A stretch of DNA of 64,000 nucleotides, from assembly GCF_052180275.1 (NCBI RefSeq), contig NZ_CP197465.1, positions 2,294,001-2,358,000 on the forward strand, in the 5' to 3' direction. Below are positions 1 to 9,037 of the stretch, piece after piece. The translations under genes and the position numbers were made by a program. Each line of letters starts with the position of its first letter. Positions within the stretch are counted from its first letter, which is position 1. The stretch is from Kumtagia sp052180275 (GTDB lineage Bacteria; Pseudomonadota; Alphaproteobacteria; Rhizobiales; Rhizobiaceae). A model generated the notes under the pieces. The model was given only the letters and a program-made list of their open reading frames with translations. It was not told the origin of the DNA and ran no database searches.

Positions 1-1256
1 AATTGCGTGATGTATTCGACCGGCTGTTCGCGGCGCCTGTCGATGCCCGACACGACGCCGAGCGCGGCGGAAAAATTGCCGCCGCCTTCCGCCATGCCAT
101 AAGGCGCGCCCATCTCGGAGAAGGCGCATTGCACGGCGTTGGCCAGTCGTTCGTTGACGTTGCTGGTGGCGCAGGACGTGCCGATCGGGTGGCTCGGGCG
201 GCCGACGACGCAATTGTCGCGCAGCAGCGGCACGATGCGGCTGGAACTGCCCTCATTGTGCGGCACGCCGGCATCGAGATTGTAATAGACGCCGATGCGG
301 CAGGAGGCCACCGCGCAGGCCTCGGTGAGGTTCAAGCCGCCCGGCACGCAGTCGGGATTGTCGCGCACGTCGACGGTGATCAGGCCCTTCTTCGGGTCGA
401 CCGTGACCTTGGCCTTGATCGGAATGCCCTCGTCGGCGACGCCGGCGACCGGGTCGTGCCGGACCTCGTAAGTATAGGTGCCGGCCGGCAACGTCTTGAT
501 GGCGGCAATCGCCCGGCGCTCGCCATAATCCATCCAGGCCTCGACGAAGGCGCGGATGGTTTCGATGCCGTATTGCCCGACCAGTTCCTTCAGCCGGCGC
601 TCGCCGGTGCGGCAGGCGCCGACCTGGGCGCGGTAGTCGCCGTACCAGATGTTGCTGACGCGGATTTTCTGCAGGCCGATACGGATCAGGTCGGCCTTGT
701 CCTTGAAATTCTCCTGGATGCGCACGCAGGGAAAATGCACGCCTTCCTGGTAGATGGTGGCGGCGAAGGGCAGGTAGGTGGACGGTTCCGGCGCGCCGAT
801 GTCGGCATGATGGGAGCGCGACAGGGTCCAGAACAGCGGTACGCCTTCGAAGAACACCGGCACGCTCAGCGTGAGGTCGGCATGGTGGGTGACCCCGTAG
901 AACGGGCTGTTGTTCAGGAAGGCGTCGCCCTCCTTTACGTCGTCGAACAGTTCGGTGATCGGTTTTGTGGTCAGCTCCAAGGCGTTGACATGGATCGGCA
1001 GCGCCTCCTCGACCGAGACCAGCCGGTGGTCGTAGGTGAGGATGCCGCAGGACATGTCGCGTGCGTTCTTGATGACCGACGAGCGGCTGGCCTTCATCAC
1101 CGTGTTGGTCATCTCGCGGATAATGGATTCGAAGCGGCTCGACAGCACGGCGAGCAGCACCGGATCGAAGCCTGCTACGTCCTTGCCTTTGCCCGACCGC
1201 TTCATCGCCCCATCCGCAAAAGATGTTCCGGGCTTCGTGACAGAAATTTCAGCCAC
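1..1256 (-). CDS. hyuB: Hydantoinase B / N-methylhydantoinase beta subunit, cut by window edge
   Basis: The minus-strand reading frame runs from a GTG at 1256 (alternative ATG at 1205) off the left edge, giving about 418 residues of a family that is usually 550-600 long. Conserved HyuB features are visible: the N-terminal segment RFESIIREMTNT, the stretch SRSSVIKNARDMSCGIL, the SRSHHADIGAPEPST region and the C-terminal GTSCATSNVNERLANAV. HyuB proteins pair with the ATPase subunit HyuA in ATP-dependent opening of hydantoins and related cyclic amides. HyuA is not next to it on the upstream side, so the partner, if present, lies beyond the left edge. It is distinct from the second hyuB at 32886-34643. 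The exact start is uncertain because neither candidate has a strong ribosome site. Confidence 0.85.
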   Translation of the reverse strand, partial: MAEISVTKPGTSFADGAMKRSGKGKDVAGFDPVLLAVLSSRFESIIREMTNTVMKASRSSVIKNARDMSCGILTYDHRLVSVEEALPIHVNALELTTKPITELFDDVKEGDAFLNNSPFYGVTHHADLTLSVPVFFEGVPLFWTLSRSHHADIGAPEPSTYLPFAATIYQEGVHFPCVRIQENFKDKADLIRIGLQKIRVSNIWYGDYRAQVGACRTGERRLKELVGQYGIETIRAFVEAWMDYGERRAIAAIKTLPAGTYTYEVRHDPVAGVADEGIPIKAKVTVDPKKGLITVDVRDNPDCVPGGLNLTEACAVASCRIGVYYNLDAGVPHNEGSSSRIVPLLRDNCVVGRPSHPIGTSCATSNVNERLANAVQCAFSEMGAPYGMAEGGGNFSAALGVVSGIDRRREQPVEYITQ

Positions 1257-1302
1257 CGCAAACCCCGAGGCAGCACACCGTAAAATGAATATGAAGTCAA
1301 TA

Positions 1303-1569
1303 TCATTTTTTTTGGGGTCGGCCGTCAACCACGACCGCGTCGCCTCCGTCGGCGGTCAGCATGAGTGGCGGCATGTCGAAGCCGGGATGGAGCACATAGC
1401 CAAGGCCGACTTCCCAGTAATGGACACCCGTTGTCCGATCAGGTCGGCAATGTCGCGATAGACTGTCCGTTTTGAAACGTCGAGTTCCTGAGCAATTGCG
1501 GTCGCGATTACCGGCCTGCTGTCGCGTCGCGGTATTTGGATAAGTTGATACAAAATCCGCTTTGCGCAT
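1303..1569 (-). pseudogene. Broken YafY-type HTH/WYL transcriptional regulator
   Basis: Three pieces of one protein lie in two frames. The start MRKAD is in one frame, YQLIQIPRRDSRPV through AIAQELDVSKRTVYRDIADL in a second, and VGLGYVLHPGFDMPPLMLTAD back in the first. Together they match the N-terminal helix-turn-helix of YafY/DeoR-like WYL regulators, normally about 230 residues. Two frameshifts (near 1553 and near 1425) and truncation after about 85 codons mean no functional protein is expected. Such regulators often sit divergent to a glyoxalase-family gene, as here with 1664-2062, which probably has lost its control gene. Confidence 0.75.
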
Positions 1570-1663
1570 TCAGCCTACTCCTCCTGCCATAAGGATGGCA
1601 GGAGGAGTATGAAACAAGGCGCACCCGGCATCTCTGGCATGCACACCTCAACGGGGAACACCT

Positions 1664-2062
1664 ATGAAATTCGCATCCGCTCGCATCATCGCCGGCGACA
1701 TCAAGCAGATGGTCGCCTTTTACGAGATGGTCACGCAACAACGGGCGCAGTGGCCGGCGCCGGTCTTCGCAGAACTCATCTTGCCCGGCGCCACGCTGGC
1801 GATCGGCGCGGTTGATACCGTGCCGCTCTGGCAGTCCGGCAGCGCTGAGCCTCAGTCAAATCGTACGGTGTTTCTGGAGTTTCAGGTCGATGACATTGAC
1901 ACTGAATATGATCGTCTCAAAGACCGCGTGACCTTGGTGCATGAACTCAAGACCATGCCTTGGGGCAATAAGACGTTTCAGTTCCGCGACCCCGAAGGCA
2001 ATGCAGTCTCGCTCTTTATGCCCGAGACGGAGGCGGCAAAACAGCGCTTCTCAGGGCGGTGA
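1664..2062 (+). CDS. VOC-family (glyoxalase/bleomycin-resistance-like) protein
   Basis: A 132-residue single VOC module. It begins MKFASARIIAGDIKQMVAFY, the usual first strand-helix of the fold, and ends with FQFRDPEGNAVSLF, the conserved metal-site strand with its glutamate near the C-terminus. Members include lactoylglutathione lyase-like enzymes, dioxygenases and antibiotic-binding proteins; this sequence alone does not choose among them. The ATG at 1664 follows a short purine-rich stretch (ACGGGGAACACCT). The neighbouring broken YafY regulator on the opposite strand is the expected divergent partner. Confidence 0.8.
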   Translation: MKFASARIIAGDIKQMVAFYEMVTQQRAQWPAPVFAELILPGATLAIGAVDTVPLWQSGSAEPQSNRTVFLEFQVDDIDTEYDRLKDRVTLVHELKTMPWGNKTFQFRDPEGNAVSLFMPETEAAKQRFSGR

Positions 2063-2282
2063 TGCCCGAGAGAGGCGCGTTCGCATGATCTTGGCGCGCT
2101 TGGCTGTGCGGACCGCATGTAACCCAGAGGCGACGGTGTCTGCTCTTGAAAATCGGTCAACAGGCTCTAATCGCCGCAACGGTGTCGATAGCGGACATTC
2201 AAACCGAGACAAGAGCAAGAATCGGGTTGAATTGGCGCCTCCGTTCCATGACATCCTTGGCAGAGGAAAAGGAGGCCATGTC

Positions 2283-2861
2283 ATGGGCCGGGTCAACCAC
2301 TACACAGTGTTCGAAACCGCCAACGGTTTCTGCGGGATCGCATGGACGGGCGAAGGCATCACGCGGTTCCAGTTGCCGACCAGAACCGCCGACGCAGCCG
2401 AACGCCTGATGCTGCGCCGCCTGCCGGAGGCCGAAACGGCCGCGCCGACGCCGCAAGTTGCGGACGCGATCGACGCGGCGAAACGCTATTTCGCCGGCGA
2501 GGCGGTCGACTTTTCCGGCATAAGGCTCGACCTCGGCGACCAGGAAGCGTTCTTCAAAAAAATCTACGACGCGCTCCGCCAGGTCGGATGGGGCCATACG
2601 ACGACTTACGGCGCGCTGGCGAAACAGCTCGGCGCCGGGCCGGAAGCCGCGCGCGACGTCGGCCAGGCGATGGCGAAGAACCCGGTGCCGCTGATCATCC
2701 CGTGCCACAGGGTGCTGGCAGCCGGCGGCAAGGTCGGCGGGTTTTCCGCGCCGGGCGGAGCTACGTCCAAGGTGCGGATGCTGGAGCTCGAGGGCGTCCG
2801 CGTCGAACAGGCACAGCCGGCCAGGCCCGCGCAGAAGGCGCAGCAGTCGTTCGGGTTCTGA
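2283..2861 (+). CDS. ogt: Methylated-DNA--protein-cysteine methyltransferase (first copy)
   Basis: A 192-residue suicide DNA-repair protein that moves an alkyl group from O6-alkylguanine to its own cysteine. The active-site motif IIPCHRV is present with Cys141, preceded by the helix-turn-helix region GHTTTYGALAKQL and followed by the GGFSAPGG loop. The start at 2283 is set by a strong AGGAGG seven bases upstream; reading frame continues upstream but without such a site. The N-terminal half is the variable ribonuclease-H-like domain of Ogt. A second, divergent copy lies convergently at 2908-3438. Confidence 0.9.
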   Translation: MGRVNHYTVFETANGFCGIAWTGEGITRFQLPTRTADAAERLMLRRLPEAETAAPTPQVADAIDAAKRYFAGEAVDFSGIRLDLGDQEAFFKKIYDALRQVGWGHTTTYGALAKQLGAGPEAARDVGQAMAKNPVPLIIPCHRVLAAGGKVGGFSAPGGATSKVRMLELEGVRVEQAQPARPAQKAQQSFGF

Positions 2862-2907
2862 CACCTGCAATGGTGTAAGGGCGCACCATTCGGGGCCGGC
2901 CCGATCG

Positions 2908-3438
2908 TCACCCGCCAGCGTATCTCGCCTCATGGTCGAGCAGCCAGCGTTTGCGTTCGATGCCGCCGGCATATCCCGTCAGCTCGCCATTGGCGCCGAT
3001 CAGCCGATGGCAGGGGACGATGATGCTGAACGGGTTGGCGCCGTTGGCGTGGCCGACGGCGCGCGGCGCGGACGGCCTGCCGATGGCTGTCGCCAGCCCG
3101 GAATAGGTGAGCGGGCGTCCGGGCTCGATCTCGCGCAAGGCCTTCCACACCTGTTCCTGGAACGGCGTGCCGTTGTACGACACCGGGACAGGACGGATCG
3201 CGCCGAGATCGCCTGCGAAATAGGCGTCGATTGCCGTTGCGACCCCGGCCGGAACGTGGCCCGCCACGATATGGTAGGCGGCCGGCCCCAGCCGCCGGTC
3301 GAGCAAGCGCACCACGCGCTCCTCGCAATCGGCGAATTCGGCCGCGTGCAAGGCGCCGTCCGTGCCTGTTGCGAGAACCATGTCGCCGATCGGCGTAGCC
3401 CGGCGTTCGAGGGTCAATTGCAACGTCATGATTTTCAC
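2908..3438 (-). CDS. Methylated-DNA--protein-cysteine methyltransferase (second copy)
   Basis: A 176-residue Ogt/AdaB-type repair protein with VPCHRLIGANG around the acceptor Cys143 and the preceding RPLTYSGLATAIG DNA-binding segment. The frame opens at a GTG (3438) overlapping the stop of the upstream oxygenase gene as GTGA, with an ATG three codons later (3429) as alternative. Translational coupling to the oxygenase suggests a joint alkylation-damage response. It differs clearly in sequence from the copy at 2283-2861, so the two are old paralogues rather than a recent duplication. Confidence 0.9.
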   Translation of the reverse strand: MKIMTLQLTLERRATPIGDMVLATGTDGALHAAEFADCEERVVRLLDRRLGPAAYHIVAGHVPAGVATAIDAYFAGDLGAIRPVPVSYNGTPFQEQVWKALREIEPGRPLTYSGLATAIGRPSAPRAVGHANGANPFSIIVPCHRLIGANGELTGYAGGIERKRWLLDHEARYAGG

Positions 3439-4184
3439 CGCGCGTCGTGAAAGATGATGCCGAGCGTATGGCGCCGGCCAGAGCGGAGCCGGCTTACCCC
3501 ATGCCGCAGATTGACGCGATAGCTGCCCCGCGTTCCCTGGACGGGACGGTTGTGAACGGCGAAGGCCACGGCGTCGCCACGGCGAAGCGGAACCACCTCC
3601 GCGCGGCTCTGCATGCGCGGCCGCTGCTCGGTCAGCACAAACTCACCGCCGGTGAAATCGTCGCCCGGCTCCGAAAGAAGGATCGCCACCTGGATCGGAA
3701 AGGCCAGGTCGCCATAAAGATCCTGGTGCAGGGCGTTGAAGTCGCCGGCGCCGTATCGCAGCAGAAGCGGAGTCGGGCGCTTCTGGCCGGCATCGTGGCA
3801 GATGCGCAGATAGTCCGCATGCCCGGCGGGATAACGGACCGCGTCGCCCATGCGCTCGTTCCACCGGTTGGCGACGGGAGCGAGGCGATGATAGAGCTCG
3901 GTCCGCAACGCGCCGAGCAGGTCCGGAAGCGGGTAGCGGAAATAGCGATATTCGCCTTTTCCAAAGCCGTGCCTGGCCATGACGACATGGCTGCGGAAAT
4001 GTTCTTCGCGCGGATAGAGCGCCGCGAATGTTGCACACTCTTCGGCGGTCAGCAGGTTTTCGATGACCGCGTTGCCGTGGCCGTCGAGGTCGCCTGCTAG
4101 CGTTTCCCAGTCATAGGCGCCGACGCGATCCTGCGTGTCCGTGGCTGCGGAATCCGACGGGAGCGGTTTTGCGGTCGCGTTCAT
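3435..4184 (-). CDS. 2-oxoglutarate/Fe(II)-dependent oxygenase
   Basis: A 249-residue protein with the iron-binding HxD at His153/Asp155 (ALHQDLYGDLAFPIQ), a distal histidine in FAVHNRPV (His211) and an arginine in SYRVNLRHG expected to hold 2-oxoglutarate. The start at 4184 has GGAG nine bases upstream; the open frame extends 60 codons further upstream but that part has low-complexity, non-family sequence. It overlaps the downstream methyltransferase gene by four bases. The pairing suggests nucleic-acid demethylation or a related repair role, but the family also contains prolyl-type hydroxylases and the substrate cannot be read from sequence. Confidence 0.82.
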   Translation of the reverse strand: MNATAKPLPSDSAATDTQDRVGAYDWETLAGDLDGHGNAVIENLLTAEECATFAALYPREEHFRSHVVMARHGFGKGEYRYFRYPLPDLLGALRTELYHRLAPVANRWNERMGDAVRYPAGHADYLRICHDAGQKRPTPLLLRYGAGDFNALHQDLYGDLAFPIQVAILLSEPGDDFTGGEFVLTEQRPRMQSRAEVVPLRRGDAVAFAVHNRPVQGTRGSYRVNLRHGVSRLRSGRRHTLGIIFHDAR

Positions 4185-4480
4185 TCCGAAATCTCCGTGC
4201 CTGACGTGGCTGACTTCCGCGGATGCCCATGCGGAAGCTCTTTCGGCACGAAGGCTAGCCAGAGCGGAGTGTACGGCGCCACCCGATTCCGGAGTTGCCT
4301 GCCCAACGTCGTGGGGTCCCCGCATTCGACCGCCTGCGGGGTCGAGCGATTGGCGCGCCGACATGGTCGCCGCGCAATGCTTGGTCGTGGACGGTCAGTG
4401 GTCTGATCGGCCGGGTTGAGAGCGCCGAAAATGCCCGGCCACTGTCCTTGCCGGAGATGCCTGCGACGCGTGGGTAGCTC

Positions 4481-4915
4481 CTACGCGGTATCGGGAGCGT
4501 TCTCTTCGCGCAAAAGGGCTGTCGCGGCTTCACGCGCCGTCGGCTCCAGCTCGACCTTGGCGCGCGCGTCGAGAGCGAAGCGCACCGTGACCGTGCGCAT
4601 GCGCGCATGCAGGACGCCATCCAGCGTGCCGCGCATCTCATGCGCGTAGGTCAGGGAGGATTTTCCGATCTTCTCGACGAAGCTGCGGACCGTTACCAGC
4701 GTTCCCGCCGCCGTTTCATGGGTATAGTCGATCTCCATGCGGACATCCGCCCAGCCGAGCGTCGGTGGCGCACCCGCGCCGGCGATCCTGCCGAGCAACT
4801 GGAAGCTGGCGTCGTCGAACATCGCTACATAGTGGCGGACGTTGAGATGGCCCATCGCATCGCACATCCACGGATGCACGATGCCGAGATAGGTCTCGAT
4901 GCTGCGCCCGCTCAA
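4481..4915 (-). CDS. Hotdog-fold thioesterase (betainyl-CoA thioesterase-like)
   Basis: A 144-residue 4HBT-type acyl-CoA thioesterase. The segment HPWMCDAMGHLNVRHYVAMFDDAS is the conserved loop-helix with the catalytic aspartate-type residues of this family. Translation most likely begins at a TTG (4915) overlapping the stop of the BKACE gene as TTGA, with GAGG nine bases upstream. BKACE next to a small thioesterase is the arrangement used in carnitine breakdown, where BKACE makes betainyl-CoA and the thioesterase frees glycine betaine. That role here is inference; no carnitine dehydrogenase gene is in the window. A weak 8-bp hairpin (4467-4487) overlaps the stop codon. Confidence 0.78.
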   Translation of the reverse strand: MSGRSIETYLGIVHPWMCDAMGHLNVRHYVAMFDDASFQLLGRIAGAGAPPTLGWADVRMEIDYTHETAAGTLVTVRSFVEKIGKSSLTYAHEMRGTLDGVLHARMRTVTVRFALDARAKVELEPTAREAATALLREENAPDTA

Positions 4916-5847
4916 AATGCGACCTCGTTGCCGCCCTTCAGTTGCAGGAGGTCGCGCGCCTCGTCGGGCGTCGCGACGTCGAGCGACAGTTCGCCCAGGA
5001 TACGCCGTATCTTGGCGACCTGCTCGGCATTGCTCTTCGCCAGCGCGCCCTTGCCGGCGTAGAGGCTGTCCTCCATGCCGACGCGGACGTTGCCGCCCAT
5101 GACCGCGCCCATGGTGCAGAGGCCCATCTGGTGCTTGCCAGCCGCCAGGATCGACCAGAGATAATTGTCTCCGAACAGGCGGTCGGCGGTGCGCCGCATA
5201 TGCATCATGTCCTCCGGCTCGGGTCCGATGCCGCCCAGGATGCCGAAGATTGTCTGCACGAACAGCGGCGGGGTCAACAGTTTCCGGTCGAGGAAATGCG
5301 CCAGCGTGTAGAGATGGCTGACATCGTAGCACTCGAACTCGAACTTGGTGCCATAGGCCTGCCCGACCTCGACGATGATGCGCTCGATCTGCTCGAAGGT
5401 GTTGGACACGATGCTCTTCGTCGTGTTCTCAAGATACGGCTTTTCCCAGTCGTGTTTCCAGGTCGGGTATTTGGATGCTGCCTGGGAGAGCACGAAATTC
5501 ATCGAGCCCATGTTGAGCGAGCAGAGTTCCGGCTTGGCGACATGCGCGGCTTCCAGCCTTTGCTCCAGGCTCATGCCGAGCCCGCCGCCGGTGGTGATGT
5601 TCATCACCGCGTTGGTCTGCTGCTTGATGCGCGGCAGGAAATCCATGAACAGTTTTGCGTCGGGCGACGGCTTGCCGGTCTCGGGATCTCGGGCGTGCAG
5701 GTGGATCACCGAAGCGCCGGCCTCGGCCGCGCCCACCGCGGCATCGACGATCTCAGACGGCGTGACAGGCAGATAGGGGCTCATGGTCGGCGTGTGGACC
5801 GATCCGGTCACCGCACAGGTGATGATGATTTTCGGCGATGTTTTCAT
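4912..5847 (-). CDS. BKACE family beta-keto acid cleavage enzyme (DUF849)
   Basis: A 311-residue TIM-barrel enzyme. The zinc site VIHLHARDPETGKPS (His49 and His51) and the segments MNITTGGGLGMSLEQRL and GNVRVGMEDSLYAGKG are hallmark BKACE motifs. The family condenses a beta-keto acid with acetyl-CoA to give acetoacetate and a new acyl-CoA; known members act on 3-keto-5-aminohexanoate or dehydrocarnitine. The next gene is a thioesterase that could hydrolyse the CoA product. It lies third in a minus-strand operon behind a class III aminotransferase, GntR regulator and ABC ATPase, so a nitrogen-bearing keto acid is a likely substrate. Confidence 0.9.
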   Translation of the reverse strand: MKTSPKIIITCAVTGSVHTPTMSPYLPVTPSEIVDAAVGAAEAGASVIHLHARDPETGKPSPDAKLFMDFLPRIKQQTNAVMNITTGGGLGMSLEQRLEAAHVAKPELCSLNMGSMNFVLSQAASKYPTWKHDWEKPYLENTTKSIVSNTFEQIERIIVEVGQAYGTKFEFECYDVSHLYTLAHFLDRKLLTPPLFVQTIFGILGGIGPEPEDMMHMRRTADRLFGDNYLWSILAAGKHQMGLCTMGAVMGGNVRVGMEDSLYAGKGALAKSNAEQVAKIRRILGELSLDVATPDEARDLLQLKGGNEVAF

Positions 5848-5880
5848 GGCGAGCGCCTCCCTTGGTTCTTGTTGCGCGAG

Positions 5881-6978
5881 TTATGGATCGAGCGCGAGGC
5901 AGTCCTCGCGGCGCCAGCCGAGCCGTATCGCGGCGCCCGGTTCGGGCGTGGGCAGCGATGGCGTGCTGGCAAGCTTGACGATGAATTTCTGGCCGTTCGC
6001 CGCGCCGGCGATCAGGCGGAGATGGTCGCCGACATAGACGGATTGCAGGACGGTCGCCGCTACCTCGTTCGGCGCCGACGCGCCGTCCTGCACCAGGGCG
6101 ATGCGCTCCGGCCGCACCGACAGGAGAACGCGGGCGCCCGGCGGGAAACTGCGCCCATAGGACATGGCGCCAAGCCGCCCGCCGCCGTCGTCGAGTCGCA
6201 CCGACAGGCCGCCATCCGCGTCCACGGCCTCCACCGTGCCGGCCATGCGGTTGTTCTCGCCGACGAAGCTTGCGACGAAGCTCGCCTGCGGCCGCTCGTA
6301 GAGCTCGCGCGGCGTCGACAATTGCTGGATGCGGCCGGCGCTGAAGACGGCGATCCGGTCGGACATCGTCAGCGCCTCGGTCTGGTCGTGCGTGACGTAG
6401 ACGAAGGTGACGCCCAGCCGGGCATGGATGTCCTTGATCTCGAACTGCATCTGCTCGCGCAACTGCTTGTCCAGCGCCCCCAGCGGCTCGTCCATCAGCA
6501 CGAGCTTGGGTTCGAAGATCAGGGCGCGCGCAACCGCGATGCGCTGCTGCTGGCCACCCGACAACTGCGCCGGGCGGCGGTTGCCGAAGCCGGGAAGCTG
6601 CACCATGTCGAGGACGTTCCTGACCCGGTCGGCGACTTCGCCGCGTCCAAGCTTGCGGACCTCCAGCGGGAAAGCCAGGTTTTCGGCCACCGTCATATGC
6701 GGAAACAGGGCGTAGTTCTGGAACACCATGCCGATGCCACGCCGGTTGGCCGGCACGTTGTCGATGCGCCGTCCGTCGACAAGGATTTCGCCCTCGGTGG
6801 CGTCCTCGAAGCCGGCGAGCATCATCAGCGCCGTCGTCTTGCCCGAACCGGACGGCCCGAGCAGCGTCAGGAATTCGCCGCGCATGATTTCGAGGTCGAG
6901 CTGGCGCACTGCCTGCACCGTCTCGCCATACCGCTTGCTGACGCCGCGAAACTCGACATGGACGGAGCCGTCCGTCAT
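5881..6978 (-). CDS. potA: Polyamine-type ABC transporter ATP-binding protein
   Basis: A 365-residue ATPase with Walker A GPSGSGKTT (41-49), signature AQLSGGQQQRIAVARAL, Walker B LVLMDEPLGALD, the switch histidine in YVTHDQTEAL and a C-terminal TOBE domain (RPERIALVQ region). These are the features of the PotA/FbpC class of importers. The start ATG overlaps the GntR stop as ATGA. The matching binding protein and two permeases are in the divergent operon at 9160-12246, so the transporter is split over two transcripts controlled from one intergenic region. Confidence 0.92.
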   Translation of the reverse strand: MTDGSVHVEFRGVSKRYGETVQAVRQLDLEIMRGEFLTLLGPSGSGKTTALMMLAGFEDATEGEILVDGRRIDNVPANRRGIGMVFQNYALFPHMTVAENLAFPLEVRKLGRGEVADRVRNVLDMVQLPGFGNRRPAQLSGGQQQRIAVARALIFEPKLVLMDEPLGALDKQLREQMQFEIKDIHARLGVTFVYVTHDQTEALTMSDRIAVFSAGRIQQLSTPRELYERPQASFVASFVGENNRMAGTVEAVDADGGLSVRLDDGGGRLGAMSYGRSFPPGARVLLSVRPERIALVQDGASAPNEVAATVLQSVYVGDHLRLIAGAANGQKFIVKLASTPSLPTPEPGAAIRLGWRREDCLALDP

Positions 6979-7703
6979 CGGGCGGGCGCCTTGTCCCGGC
7001 GGCGCGCGGCCGGCCTGGCGCGAGCCGGCTGGCTCGCCGGAGACGATGCGGCGCGCAGGATGATGTCGGCGGCCTCGCTGAGGTCGGCCACCAGAGCGCG
7101 GCGCACGGCCTGGCTGTCGCCGCGGCGGAGGCCGGCGATCATCTCGTCGTGGTGCAGCAGGCCGAACACATAGGCGGCGTCGGTGCGCACGATGTTCAGG
7201 AGCGGGCCGGCGCGCAGCCACAGCTTCTCGATCATCTGCTGGAGCATGGGGGAGCGCGCCGCCCGGTAGAGCGTGAAATGGAAGCGGCGGTTGAGCATCA
7301 GGTAGTCGGCTAGCGCATGGCCGTCGACGCACTGGTGAAGGCGCTCGTTGATATCAGCCAGCTCGTCGATCTCCTCCGGCGAGATGGTCGAGGTCGCCCA
7401 TTCCGCCGCCGTCCCCTCGACGCTGCAACGCACTCGCACGAGGTCCGAAATGCGCTCGACCGATGCTTCCGGCACGATCGCGCCGCGGTTGGGATGGTCG
7501 AACAGGGCTTCGTCGCTGACGAGCTGGCGCAGCGCCTCGCGCACCGGCATGGCGCTGGTGCGGAACTGCTCCGCGATCTGCCTGACGACCAGCCGCTGGC
7601 CCGGCAGGAAGTCGCCGTTCATCAATGCCTCCTTCAACCCCGCATGCACGCGGACATGCGCGGTCTCCGGCGCGGCCGCGCCGCCTTCCCTTCGATCCAG
7701 CAT
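6975..7703 (-). CDS. GntR-family (FadR/FCD) transcriptional regulator
   Basis: A 242-residue regulator: an N-terminal winged helix (LVVRQIAEQFRTSAMPVREALRQL, about residues 38-62) followed by an all-helical FCD effector domain with metal-site histidines in NRRFHFTLYRAA and GLLHHDEM. It is translationally coupled on both sides: its start overlaps the aminotransferase stop (TGATG) and its stop overlaps the ABC ATPase start (ATGA). It probably controls this operon and the divergent importer operon from the 9038-9159 intergenic region, with a pathway intermediate as ligand. Confidence 0.9.
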   Translation of the reverse strand: MLDRREGGAAAPETAHVRVHAGLKEALMNGDFLPGQRLVVRQIAEQFRTSAMPVREALRQLVSDEALFDHPNRGAIVPEASVERISDLVRVRCSVEGTAAEWATSTISPEEIDELADINERLHQCVDGHALADYLMLNRRFHFTLYRAARSPMLQQMIEKLWLRAGPLLNIVRTDAAYVFGLLHHDEMIAGLRRGDSQAVRRALVADLSEAADIILRAASSPASQPARARPAARRRDKAPAR

Positions 7704-9037
7704 CAGGCGGTCCGGGACGGCAGCACTTGGCGGTTGCTCGACAGGAAGTCGTCGAACGCGTCGACGAAGCCGGCAAGCTCGGCATCGCCGAACGGCAGCG
7801 ACAGGGCCAGCATGCCGCGCGACGTCACGTAGTAGCCGCGCAGCATCATCTCGACCTGCCAGAGCGCGATCAGCGACGGATCCGCCGCGTCGAGCGGCGC
7901 CGGCGTGTCGACCGGACCCTTGACGAAGTGCAGGTTCATCAGCGAACCGCGGCCGAGCACGACGCCCTCGACATCCTGCTTTTCGAGCGACGCGGTCATG
8001 GCTTGGCGCAGCCTGTCGCCGCGTTCGTTGATGGCGCGGCTCGCCTCCTGCGTCAGCACCCTGGTCAGGCCGGTGAAGCCGGCGGCCATGCTCAATATGT
8101 TGTTGTTGAAAGTGCCGCCATGCGAGAACGCTCCCGGCGACGCCGGATCGAACCGGTCGATGAGATCAGTGCGACCGCCGAAGCCGCCGAAACTGGCACC
8201 GCCGCCGATGTATTTGCCAAGCGTCACGAAATCGGGGTTGATCCCGTGCGCGCCATGGAGCCCGCGATAGTCGAGGCGCGACGTCATCACCTCGTCGAAG
8301 ATCAGCAGCGCGCCGGCCTCGCTCGTGGCGTCGCGCAGCGCCTGCAGGAATTCGCGGGTGGCGGGGATGCATCCGCCCCCGCCCATCATCGGCTCGACGA
8401 TCACGGCCGCCAGATCGCCGGAATGCTCGCGGATCAGCGCCACCGCGCCCTCGATGTCGTTGTAGTCGCCGAAGACGAACGGGAACGGCAGGTTCAGCGG
8501 CGAGCCGCCATGGGCGAAGGTCAGCACGCCGCCGTGATAGCCTTCGCGGAAGGCGAGCACTTTCGACCGGCCGGTGATGGCGCGGGCCGCGGAGATCGCC
8601 ATGATGTTGGCCTCGGTGCCCGAATTGCAGAAGCGGACGCGCTCAATGGCTGGGAAGCGGTCGACCACAGCGGCCGCGAGGCGCGCCTCGTAGCGGTTCG
8701 GCGCGCCGAGCATGATGCCGCCCTGGATCACCTCGACCAGCGCCGCGGCGATCGTCTTGTCGGAATGGCCGTAGAAGCCGGCGCTGTATTCGGAAACCAG
8801 ATCGACATAGGTGTGGCCGTCGAGATCGGTGACGCGGCAGCCGTCGCCGGAAACGAAGGAAACCGGGAAGGGCCGGTACCACAGGACGGCGCGCGTGTTG
8901 CCGCCCGGCATCGAGGCGGCGGCCTCCTTATGGCGCGCCAGGCTGTTTGGATTTGCGTCGGCGAAGCGCTGGCGGGCTTCCTCCAGGACGGCTTCGAGAT
9001 TGACGTTGCGGCGCACCCCGTTATTGCCTTGCAGCAT
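7703..9037 (-). CDS. Class III aminotransferase (glutamate-1-semialdehyde aminomutase-like)
   Basis: A 444-residue PLP enzyme and first gene of its operon. Visible family motifs are the substrate/cofactor segment RVRFCNSGTEANIMAISAAR, the aspartate motif LLIFDEVMTSR, the PLP-lysine segment VTLGKYIGGGASFGGFGG and the SHGGTFNNN region. The closest pattern is the HemL-like branch, but placement in a catabolic operon argues against a role in tetrapyrrole synthesis. It more likely transaminates the amino group of the imported substrate or an intermediate acted on by BKACE. Exact substrate unknown. Confidence 0.88.
   Translation of the reverse strand: MLQGNNGVRRNVNLEAVLEEARQRFADANPNSLARHKEAAASMPGGNTRAVLWYRPFPVSFVSGDGCRVTDLDGHTYVDLVSEYSAGFYGHSDKTIAAALVEVIQGGIMLGAPNRYEARLAAAVVDRFPAIERVRFCNSGTEANIMAISAARAITGRSKVLAFREGYHGGVLTFAHGGSPLNLPFPFVFGDYNDIEGAVALIREHSGDLAAVIVEPMMGGGGCIPATREFLQALRDATSEAGALLIFDEVMTSRLDYRGLHGAHGINPDFVTLGKYIGGGASFGGFGGRTDLIDRFDPASPGAFSHGGTFNNNILSMAAGFTGLTRVLTQEASRAINERGDRLRQAMTASLEKQDVEGVVLGRGSLMNLHFVKGPVDTPAPLDAADPSLIALWQVEMMLRGYYVTSRGMLALSLPFGDAELAGFVDAFDDFLSSNRQVLPSRTA

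Noticed and set aside
3..1283. A 426-codon plus-strand open frame
   Set aside because: It is antisense to the hyuB coding sequence, whose minus-strand product has clear family motifs; the plus product has none.
4942..7173. A 743-codon plus-strand open frame
   Set aside because: It runs antisense through BKACE, potA and gntR genes in high-GC DNA; no domain and rich in Arg, His and Asp as expected of a shadow.
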